Notes under the pieces: generated by a model
Databases searched by the model: none
Told to the model about the DNA's origin: nothing
The model's input: the letters and a program-made list of their open reading frames with translations, nothing else
Position numbers and translations under genes: made by a program
In this document: positions 1 through 5,457 of the stretch, in pieces
How positions within the stretch are numbered: position 1 is the stretch's first letter
How the letters are laid out: each line of letters starts with the position of its first letter
DNA from: Candidatus Acetothermia bacterium
GTDB taxonomy: Bacteria; Bipolaricaulota; Bipolaricaulia; Bipolaricaulales; Bipolaricaulaceae
NCBI GenBank assembly: GCA_011057175.1
Contig: DSBZ01000050.1
Coordinates: 1-5,587 of the forward strand
DNA length: 5,587 nucleotides
Reading direction: 5' to 3'

Positions 1-41
1 AGCTTCTCTCCACGGCGACCAGAACCACCGTAGCCCCGTCG

Positions 42-1175
42 CTACTCCCACCTTATCTGGCCCGGTGACAGATGTCCCTCTACATTATTGTAGTGGGCCA
101 AGAGATCGTTACCACCCCTGAGGGCCCAGTCGGCACTGATCCGATCGAGCACCAGAGGCGGGAAGAGCGCGAACTGCTGGGGTAGATCGTACCCCAGCTG
201 GCGCAGCACCTGGAACGGCGGTCTCCCGTCCATCCCCTCCCCGTAGTGCGGCCGCTCCAGGTTGTAGTAGTACATCCACCCCGCAGCTTTGTTCAGGAGT
301 CCCTCTTCCGTCTGCACCTTGCCCAGGAACGGCAGGTAGAACTCCTCGTCGTCCGTGCGGTGGGATCGCTCGACCCGGCCGTTGTGCTCCTTCCTCCCCA
401 ACGGGATCCGCGCCAACCTCGCCCCCAGGGGCGCGTAGTGCTTCTCCTGGAGCCGGTGGAGCTTCTGGGGGTTACTGCCCCCGAACTCCTCCCCCCAGTC
501 CGTCTGCCACGCCACTTCTCCCTCGATCCCGTGCCCCCGCAGCCACAGCATCACCAGTCCCATGAAGCACAACCCGTTGGTGAGGGTGATCTCGTGGCTC
601 CACGACAGGAACCGTAGCCTTGTCCGCCCCTCGAGGAACGTCCACTGGTACCGGGGAAGCTTCCGCTTCGCCAGGTGATCCCAGAGCTTCGTCCCCAGCG
701 CCCCCTTGTCGAGCACGTCCTTTACGTCTACCTGGGCGAGGGCGAACGGCCCATCCTCCTCCCACGCCCAGTGGGCGGGGTAGAACGTCTTCCGCTTCGT
801 CTTGCGCCCCGTGAACCCGTTCCGACGGAGGATGTGGCGGATCGTGTGCGGGGACAGGACAAGCCCCTTCTCCCGCCACAGGTACCAGGCGAGCCTCTTC
901 CGTCCGTAGCCTGTGGCCTTCTTCGCTTCCACTACAACGTCCTCGGTCTGGGCTTGGGTCCGGCTGGGAGAGCGGTGGGGACGGCGAGACCGGTCGCCCA
1001 GTCCCTTCGCTCCATCGTCGCGGTAGCGCTCGACCCACTTCCGGACGACGTTCCGCGACGTGTGCCAGCGGCGCGCGGTCTCCATGATGCTCCCCGTCTC
1101 CATGTACGTCTCGACCAGCCTCATCCTTGCCGCCTCCCGGTTCATGACATACGCTTCTCTGTAGGCAAGATCCAC
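42..1175 (-). CDS. IS481-type DDE transposase (integrase core), intact
   Basis: This transposase would catalyse cut-and-paste or copy-type movement of the insertion sequence carrying it. From the GTG at 1175 it has 377 residues. An N-terminal helix-turn-helix lies at about residues 31-55 (METARRWHTSRNVVRKW), followed by a basic linker and an integrase-type RNase H fold. The likely acidic triad is D150 (AQVDVKD), D226 (WQTDWGEEFGG) and E269 (NGRVERSHRTDDEEF), with the typical C-terminal YYNLERPHYG motif after it. The gap from the second D to E is 42 residues, longer than the classic 35. I chose the GTG at 1175 because AAAGGAGGAG lies just upstream (1185-1194) and the open frame beyond it looks non-coding. 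The ATG at 1145 is an alternative. It runs divergently from the cassette genes. The frame is unbroken, so it may be active. The family call is strong; the exact IS group is less certain. Confidence 0.9.
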   Translation of the reverse strand: MDLAYREAYVMNREAARMRLVETYMETGSIMETARRWHTSRNVVRKWVERYRDDGAKGLGDRSRRPHRSPSRTQAQTEDVVVEAKKATGYGRKRLAWYLWREKGLVLSPHTIRHILRRNGFTGRKTKRKTFYPAHWAWEEDGPFALAQVDVKDVLDKGALGTKLWDHLAKRKLPRYQWTFLEGRTRLRFLSWSHEITLTNGLCFMGLVMLWLRGHGIEGEVAWQTDWGEEFGGSNPQKLHRLQEKHYAPLGARLARIPLGRKEHNGRVERSHRTDDEEFYLPFLGKVQTEEGLLNKAAGWMYYYNLERPHYGEGMDGRPPFQVLRQLGYDLPQQFALFPPLVLDRISADWALRGGNDLLAHYNNVEGHLSPGQIRWE

Positions 1176-1184
1176 TGTCCCCTG

Positions 1185-1194
1185 CTCCTCCTTT
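1185..1194 (-). promoter_or_regulatory. Ribosome binding site of the transposase
   Basis: On the minus strand this reads AAAGGAGGAG and ends 9 bases before the GTG at 1175. It supports that start over the much longer open frame reaching 1385. Confidence 0.6.
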
Positions 1195-1298
1195 CCTTGT
1201 CGCCAAGCTCTCTTAGGAGGACCACCGCCTTCGTTCAACCACCCCGTCACCAGCCCCTCGGCCCGGTAACGATCTCCTGGCGCACCAAGAACCAGGAC

Positions 1299-1327
1299 TT
1301 GACCTCCAGCCTGGTGGAAGCTATTAT
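1299..1327 (+). promoter_or_regulatory. Sigma70-like promoter for the cassette
   Basis: TTGACC at 1299-1304 (5 of 6 to consensus) and TATTAT at 1322-1327 (5 of 6) are separated by exactly 17 bases. Transcription would start near 1334, leaving about 25 bases of leader before the regulator ATG at 1359. It points into the regulator-exporter-peptide-enzyme operon. If the IS end at 1364 is right, this promoter lies inside the IS and faces outward. Confidence 0.6.
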
Positions 1328-1355
1328 CCAACGTAGCTACGTACTTACGGATAAT
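1323..1355. promoter_or_regulatory. Inverted repeat overlapping the promoter; possible operator or IS end structure
   Basis: ATTATCC (1323-1329) and GGATAAT (1349-1355) form a 7-base inverted repeat. A perfect 12-base palindrome ACGTAGCTACGT (1331-1342) lies between them. The left arm covers the -10 box and the palindrome covers the expected start point, a classic place for a repressor to act. The next gene encodes an ArsR-like regulator, so autoregulation is plausible. The alternative is a transposase-binding site in the IS terminus. Confidence 0.4.
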
Positions 1356-1358
1356 CAC

Positions 1359-1958
1359 ATGACACCGCAGCATGATCTGGCGCACCTAGAGGCCGAGCTC
1401 CGTCGGCTGGCTGATGCCCTTGCTAGTCTCCAGCGAGGGACCTCCGCACCGGATGAGCAGGCCGCGGCCGCTCTGGTGGCGGCCACTTCGCCTTCGGGGA
1501 TAGGCGGAGTGGTGGCCGAAGCCTTGCGTTCGTTGCAGGTGAGACTTGGGGAGAGGGAGGGCGTTCAGGTCCTCATCGTCGGCTTCCGCCACGGGCCGGA
1601 GGGGCGGGCTACCACCTGGTATGAGCTTCTCTCCGACGAGGCCATCCCCAAGGTCTTGGGGGACCCCAGACTCCTCCGCACCCTCGAACTCGTCGCCCAC
1701 GGTGAGAGGCTGCGCCTCCTGTGGGCCCTGGCCTCGGGGGCCACGGGGTCGGCGGAGGCCATGGACCTGAGCGGCCTCTCCCAAGGCCAGTTCTACCATC
1801 ACCTCCGGGCCCTCGAGGCGGCGGGCATGGTGTGCAAGGTTACTCGAGACCTGTACGAACCCACGGTCCACGGGACCTCGACCCTGTTCACCATCCTCGC
1901 TGCTTTGTCCTACATCGGGCACGGAGAGCCGTCGGGGGGGGAAGAGGCGGCGGGATGA
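1359..1958 (+). CDS. ArsR-like winged-helix transcriptional regulator
   Basis: This is a 199-residue predicted cytoplasmic DNA-binding protein. The N-terminus (about residues 5-27, DLAHLEAELRRLADALASLQ) has heptad-like leucines suggesting a short coiled coil for dimerisation. A middle segment (about 45-95) is not recognised. Residues about 103-170 form a winged helix: LRTLELVAHGERLRLLWAL is the first helix pair, and LSGLSQGQFYHHLRALEAAGMV holds the recognition helix and is typical of ArsR-family proteins. No obvious metal-binding cysteine cluster is present (one Cys, C159), so a metal sensor role is unlikely. It ends in ATGA overlap with the exporter gene, so it is probably co-translated with it. 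I infer that it represses or senses for the peptide operon. The ATG at 1359 has only a weak ribosome site (GGA, 7 bases upstream). Its start codon may fall inside the IS terminus, so the original N-terminus could differ. Confidence 0.78.
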   Translation: MTPQHDLAHLEAELRRLADALASLQRGTSAPDEQAAAALVAATSPSGIGGVVAEALRSLQVRLGEREGVQVLIVGFRHGPEGRATTWYELLSDEAIPKVLGDPRLLRTLELVAHGERLRLLWALASGATGSAEAMDLSGLSQGQFYHHLRALEAAGMVCKVTRDLYEPTVHGTSTLFTILAALSYIGHGEPSGGEEAAG

Positions 1959-3685
1959 AAGGCCCACTGGGGCGGTTCATCGCGCGGTTCATCCTTCCCC
2001 GGTGGGAGCATGGCTTGGCTCTCCTCGGCCTCCAGGTCGCCTCCACCGTTGTCACGTTTCCCATCCCGCTTCTGGTGCGACAGATCATCGACCGAGTCAT
2101 CCCCCAGGGCTGGGTGGAGGCGCTGGTGGTGTGGGGAACCGGGCTGGTCTTACTCGTGGCCCTCCAGGCCGGGCTGGCCTACGTCACCCAGTACCGGACG
2201 GTGGTCATGCAGGAACGGTTGCTCCTGGACGTCCAGATGGCGCTTCTGGACCACGTGCTGCGGTTACCCCATGCCTCTCTTCAGGAACGACAGGTCGGGT
2301 ACCTCATGGCCCGGATCCGCAGTGACCCTGCGGTGGCCAAGGACTTCCTCTTCGGGGCCCTGAGTCTGGCCAGCGACGCTCTGTTCCTCTCGGTGGGCGT
2401 GGGGCTCCTCCTTTACCTCAACTGGCGGCTGGCCCTCGTGTCATTGGCGGTCCTGCCTGCGTTGGCGCTGGCCTCCAAGCGGCTGAACGCGCGGATGGGA
2501 GAGTTGTGTCGGGACATCCAAGAAGGAGACGCGCGAGTGTCCCAGGAACTGGGAGAGGGACTGAACGCTGCCCTCACCGCCCGCCTGTTCGGCCTACGCC
2601 CGTGGATAGGCGATCGGGTGTCGGCGGCGCTCAGGTTCCTCCAGAGGGCCAACGTGCGCACGAACACGTTCGCAGCGGCGGCCGGAGGGGTGCTCACGTT
2701 CATCACCGGGGTTGGGCCGATGCTCCTCGTCGTCATCGGTGGGTATGGTGTGATCCGGGGCCAGCTCACCCTGGGCACAGTGATCGCCTTCATGACCCTC
2801 CTCAGTTATCTCTATGGGCCCACACAGAGCATGGTTACCACCCGGCTGAACCTGGAGCGGGCCAAGGTCGCCGCGGAGCGTGTGCTGGAGCTTCTCGACG
2901 AGGAGCCCGAGGAAGACAGAGGTGTCTCCCTGCGCGCGCCGGCGGGACGCGTCGAGGTCAGGGCCCTCTCCTTCGCCTACCCCAACGGGAAGGCGGCCCT
3001 GCGGCATGTCGCCCTCCGCGTCGAGCCAGGAGAATGGGTAGCCCTGGTGGGGCACACCGGCTCCGGGAAGTCCACCCTGCTTTCCCTTCTCGTGCGGCTG
3101 TTTCCCATCCCGGAAGGGACGATCTGGATCGACGGCCAGGACGTAGCTCAGCCTTCCCTGTCTTCCCTCCGCCGAGAGGTCCTTCTGGTCAGCCAGGACG
3201 TGTTCCTGTTCTCTGGGACGGTGCTAGAGAACATCCGTCTCGCCCGTGCGGGGGTCACCGACGAGGAGGTGATGGCGGTGGCCCAGGCGCTGGGAGCGGA
3301 CAGGTTCATCCGCGGGCTGCCCGATGGGTACAAGACGCTGGTGGGGGAGCGGGGAGCGAAGCTCTCCGGCGGGCAACGGCAGCTGATCGCCCTGGCCCGC
3401 GCCGTACTCCGGCGGCCGAAGGTCCTGCTCCTCGACGAGGCCACTTCCGCCTTGGACTCCGAGTCCGAAGCGAGGGTACTCCAGGCCCTGCGAACCTTCT
3501 TGCAGACGGCCACTGTGATCCTGGCGGCGCACCGGCTGTCCACGGTGTGGGCCGCGGACAGGATCGTGGTCCTCAAGGACGGGCGCGTGGTGCAACAGGG
3601 CGGACACGACGAGCTGCTCGCAGCGCCAGGGGAGTTCCGGGAAGTGTTCGTCGAGCAGCTTGTGGGAGCGAAGGAGGGACGGTGA
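1955..3685 (+). CDS. ABCB-type ABC exporter, fused membrane and ATPase domains
   Basis: This 576-residue half-transporter would work as a homodimer in the inner membrane, using ATP to export a substrate. The membrane domain (about residues 20-290) has six hydrophobic segments, near 21-41, 54-76, 130-152, 155-172, 246-265 and 272-290. The ATPase domain (about 330-576) is complete: Walker A GHTGSGKS (366-373), Q-loop Q414 (LLVSQD), signature LSGGQ (470-474), Walker B VLLLDE (490-495), D-loop SALD and switch H526. There is no N-terminal C39 peptidase domain (the protein starts directly with the membrane domain), so it should not cleave leaders itself. The ATG at 1955 overlaps the regulator stop (ATGA) and its own stop overlaps the GTG of the first small peptide gene (GTGA), implying translational coupling. 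The context makes the modified small peptide the likely cargo. That substrate is inferred from position only. Confidence 0.93.
   Translation: MKGPLGRFIARFILPRWEHGLALLGLQVASTVVTFPIPLLVRQIIDRVIPQGWVEALVVWGTGLVLLVALQAGLAYVTQYRTVVMQERLLLDVQMALLDHVLRLPHASLQERQVGYLMARIRSDPAVAKDFLFGALSLASDALFLSVGVGLLLYLNWRLALVSLAVLPALALASKRLNARMGELCRDIQEGDARVSQELGEGLNAALTARLFGLRPWIGDRVSAALRFLQRANVRTNTFAAAAGGVLTFITGVGPMLLVVIGGYGVIRGQLTLGTVIAFMTLLSYLYGPTQSMVTTRLNLERAKVAAERVLELLDEEPEEDRGVSLRAPAGRVEVRALSFAYPNGKAALRHVALRVEPGEWVALVGHTGSGKSTLLSLLVRLFPIPEGTIWIDGQDVAQPSLSSLRREVLLVSQDVFLFSGTVLENIRLARAGVTDEEVMAVAQALGADRFIRGLPDGYKTLVGERGAKLSGGQRQLIALARAVLRRPKVLLLDEATSALDSESEARVLQALRTFLQTATVILAAHRLSTVWAADRIVVLKDGRVVQQGGHDELLAAPGEFREVFVEQLVGAKEGR
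3671..3678 (+). promoter_or_regulatory. Strong ribosome binding site for the first peptide gene
   Basis: AAGGAGGG sits within the end of the exporter gene, 3 bases before the GTG at 3682. Such a good site just before the exporter stop supports a real small gene starting there. Confidence 0.55.
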
Positions 3686-3880
3686 GCTTCAAGATCGTGC
3701 TTGAAGTCGGTGGGGCTGACGTCTTCCGCCTCTGCCCATGCAGTTGTGAGGCCGGGGCAGGGGGTGGAGCCGGCGAAGGAAGGCCCAGCCCAGCGGAAGA
3801 TGCCAGAGATCCAGGACGTGGGGCAATACCCGCCGCCCTCGTTCTCTGGGAGAGAAGACTCGCTGGAAAGAGCCTACTGA
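3682..3880 (+). CDS. Cys/Gly-rich RiPP precursor-like peptide 1, frame change required
   Basis: This is a probable substrate of the downstream radical SAM enzyme. From the GTG at 3682 it reads MSFKIVLEVGGADVFRL and then CPCSCEAGAGGGAGEG (C18, C20, C22). The FKIV leader motif, the CxCxC ladder and the GGGAGEG tail match the next gene. Six of the seven GGGAGEG codons differ synonymously between the two genes, which indicates selection on the protein. In this frame no stop occurs until 4027, which would overrun the whole second peptide. A +1 shift near 3781 (GGA AGG CCC) enters a frame with better GC-rich third positions. That frame ends QYPPPSFSGREDSLERAY and TGA at 3878-3880, immediately before peptide 2, giving about 65 residues. 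This could be a mutation, a sequence error or programmed frameshifting. The start and Cys region are well supported; the C-terminus is not. Confidence 0.6.
3688..3700 (+). repeat. 13-base direct repeat, copy 1 (FKIV leader)
   Basis: TTCAAGATCGTGC occurs here and at 3905-3917. With one mismatch on each side the match extends to about 17 of 19 bases. It encodes FKIV in both peptide genes and marks an ancient tandem duplication. Confidence 0.75.
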
Positions 3881-3886
3881 AAGGTG

Positions 3887-4024
3887 GTGAAGACCACGGA
3901 GAGATTCAAGATCGTGCATACGGCAAGCCCGGTTCCTGGACCACAGCCCATGGTTTGCAAGTGCGGCTGCGGGTGCGCTGGCGGCGGAGGAGCAGGAGAG
4001 GGCTCGGGAGACCTGCCATTCTAG
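3887..4024 (+). CDS. Cys/Gly-rich RiPP precursor-like peptide 2, 45 residues
   Basis: This is a probable precursor of a radical SAM-modified peptide. It starts MKTTERFKIVHTASPVPGPQ as an apparent leader, then has a four-cysteine ladder CKCGCGC (C24, C26, C28, C30), then AGGGGAGEGSGDLPF and a TAG stop. The alternating cysteines next to a small-residue acceptor stretch resemble sactipeptide cores, in which Cys sulfurs are joined to alpha carbons of downstream residues. That chemistry is inferred. An in-frame TGA (3878-3880) precedes tandem GTGs at 3884 and 3887. I chose 3887, with AAAGG just upstream, although the ribosome site is very close. A GTG at 3914 with GGAGAG upstream is an alternative, but it would lose the FKIV motif shared with peptide 1. 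The gene lies between the exporter and the radical SAM gene. I do not recognise a named family. Confidence 0.7.
   Translation: MKTTERFKIVHTASPVPGPQPMVCKCGCGCAGGGGAGEGSGDLPF
3905..3917 (+). repeat. 13-base direct repeat, copy 2 (FKIV leader)
   Basis: Second copy of TTCAAGATCGTGC (first at 3688-3700), in the leader of peptide 2 and in the equivalent coding phase. Confidence 0.75.
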
Positions 4025-4051
4025 CCTAGGCCGATCTCCCTACAAGGACGA

Positions 4052-5455
4052 GTGACAGCAGATGGGGGCGGCGGGTGTTTCTCAAAGGAGGGAGACCTGA
4101 ACTACAGGCTGCGCTCGACCGTGATCCATCAAGTGCGGCGAGGCTGGCATTTGTTTTGGGATCAGGAAACCGTCGCGTGGACCCTCACGGACGACACGGG
4201 AGCATCCGCGCTCGAGTCCCTGCGACGTCCCTGGACCGTGAACCAAGTTGCTGTCAAGGTCGCAACACAGACCGGCTACAGCGTCTCTGACGTTTGCCCA
4301 GAGGTCGCCCGGCTCATTGACTCGGCGGTGAGGTGTGGGGTGGTCGAGGCGGAGCGTGAACCCCGTCGAGTCCCTGAACCCATCGCGACCGACTGTGCTC
4401 CCCACCCTGCGTTTCTCTATCTCCACCTCACCTCAAGGTGCAATCTCCGGTGTTCTTACTGCTATGCGTCCCCTGGGCTCAACAAGGAGCGCGAAGGACG
4501 TGACATTCCCTTTACGGTGGCCCGCGAGGTCCTTCATCAAGCCCAGGGCCTCGGTGTGGAGAACGTGGTCATCACAGGCGGGGAACCGCTCCTTCACCCC
4601 CGGGCCGCGGGAGTTATCGAGGAGGCCAAGCGGTTGGGGTACCGGGTGAACCTCCTAACCAATGGCCTACTGATCGAACGTCCGGTCGCGCGGCGGTTGG
4701 CAATAGCCTGTGACCAGATCAGCATCAGTCTAGACTCGGCGGACCCGAGGCTCCACGACCTCCACCGTGGGCACGGCAGCCATCGGCGCGCATCCAGGGC
4801 GATCGCCGTCCTTCGCAAGGTCGGGTTCCACCACGTGGTGGCCGCAGGGGTGCTCACGCGTCACAACCAGCATGAACGCCACGAGGACTTCAAGACCTAC
4901 GCAGCAAGCCTGGGTGCGGAAAGGGCATCCCGGGCGCCGTACATCCTACAAGGGGATGCCCGCGATGCATGGCTGTGTCCCCACTTCCCCTCCTTCTTGG
5001 CCCGTCTAGGGCAGGAACTCGACGCCGCGATCGAACGGGCCCGGCCTCGGGAGGAAAGGCCTGGCTTGGTCTGGCGGGACCGGTGTGGTGCCGCGTTCGG
5101 GGTGTTGGCTGTCGGCGCCGACGGAGTGGTCTACCCGTGTCAAGGCCTGATGCGCCCGGAGTTCGCCGCCGGCAGCCTCCGTGAGGAGCCGCTGGAGAAA
5201 ATCTACTCGCAGGCACCGGTCCTCACCGAGCTCCGGGCAATCACGGTCGCGGACATTCCCGGATGCAGCCGTTGCGTGTACCGTTTCCTCTGCGGCGGAG
5301 GGTATCGGGCGTTGGCCTATAACGTCACCCGCGACATCAGGGCTCCGATCCCGGGGAAGTACTGCGCCCTCGCCCAACTCCTCGCCCAGTGGCGGCTGTC
5401 GGGGACAGCACTGAGCGAGATCACTGCCACCGCCGGGCTAGACATGAACCACTAG
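4052..5455 (+). CDS. PqqD-like/radical SAM/SPASM peptide maturase
   Basis: This enzyme probably uses S-adenosylmethionine and Fe-S clusters to crosslink the upstream peptides in the cytoplasm. It has 467 residues from the GTG at 4052. About residues 18-100 resemble a PqqD-type leader-binding domain (YRLRSTVIHQVRRGWHLF through LIDSAVRCGVVEAE). The radical SAM core begins LYLHLTSRCNLRCSYCYAS with cluster ligands C130, C134 and C137, GGEP at 176-179 and SISLDS near 224-229. The SPASM region has C345 and C363 (CX12GX4C), then C405, C408, C414 and C438. The cysteine normally ending the CX3C piece is Tyr (Y418 in CGGGYRA). The start is ambiguous: AAAGGAGGG at 4084-4092 lies 4 bases before an in-frame CTG at 4097, where the PqqD-like domain begins (452 residues). 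The GTG at 4052 has only AAGGA, 3 bases away. The gene is last in the operon and ends 2 bases before an IS terminus. The enzyme class is sure; the reaction is inferred. Confidence 0.93.
   Translation: MTADGGGGCFSKEGDLNYRLRSTVIHQVRRGWHLFWDQETVAWTLTDDTGASALESLRRPWTVNQVAVKVATQTGYSVSDVCPEVARLIDSAVRCGVVEAEREPRRVPEPIATDCAPHPAFLYLHLTSRCNLRCSYCYASPGLNKEREGRDIPFTVAREVLHQAQGLGVENVVITGGEPLLHPRAAGVIEEAKRLGYRVNLLTNGLLIERPVARRLAIACDQISISLDSADPRLHDLHRGHGSHRRASRAIAVLRKVGFHHVVAAGVLTRHNQHERHEDFKTYAASLGAERASRAPYILQGDARDAWLCPHFPSFLARLGQELDAAIERARPREERPGLVWRDRCGAAFGVLAVGADGVVYPCQGLMRPEFAAGSLREEPLEKIYSQAPVLTELRAITVADIPGCSRCVYRFLCGGGYRALAYNVTRDIRAPIPGKYCALAQLLAQWRLSGTALSEITATAGLDMNH
4084..4092 (+). promoter_or_regulatory. 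Strong ribosome binding site inside the annotated start of the maturase
   Basis: AAAGGAGGG precedes an in-frame CTG at 4097-4099 by 4 bases. Its strength and position suggest that translation may begin at this CTG rather than at the GTG at 4052. Confidence 0.5.
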
Positions 5456-5457
5456 CG

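Larger units (their letters stand above)
42..1364 (-). mobile_element. IS481-type insertion sequence, boundaries approximate
   Basis: The element contains the transposase plus its upstream region. Family members usually begin TGT and end ACA. A candidate right end is the ACA at 1362-1364: read inward on the minus strand it gives TGTCATGTGATTATCC. A candidate left end begins TGTCCCTCTACATTAT at 73, sharing TGTC and an ATTAT block with the right end, but the transposase frame would then run past it to 42. No convincing target duplication is visible, so the left end may lie outside the window. Confidence 0.45.

Noticed and set aside
1..11. 11-base match AGCTTCTCTCC to 1624-1634
   Set aside because: It is isolated, does not extend in either direction and links unrelated contexts; probably chance.
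59..76. Direct GGCCCGGT similarity to 1259-1266 as an IS-linked repeat
   Set aside because: It is only 8 exact bases and in direct orientation, while IS ends should be inverted; weak evidence.
80..93. CTACA-TTAT-TGTAG hairpin as a terminator
   Set aside because: The stem is AT-rich and only 5 base pairs, with no T-tract, and lies inside the transposase coding region. It may be part of an IS end but not a terminator.
1386..1967. 193-codon minus-strand open frame over the regulator
   Set aside because: It mirrors the regulator, which has an ArsR-like domain, a promoter and coupling to the exporter. The minus frame has low-complexity Gly/Arg/Pro content and no domain.
3800..3880. Stand-alone 26-residue gene starting at ATG 3800
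   Set aside because: There is no good ribosome site at proper spacing. It is better explained as the tail of peptide 1 after a frame change.
3689..3919. Minus-strand open frame opposite the peptide genes
   Set aside because: It has no ribosome site or recognisable domain, and the + strand frames show paralogy with synonymous divergence, so this is a shadow.
2506..4029. Long + strand frame through the exporter and peptide region
   Set aside because: Within the exporter it is an Arg/Gly/Pro-rich shadow of a high-GC gene. Only its 3682-3780 part, in phase with peptide 1, is meaningful.
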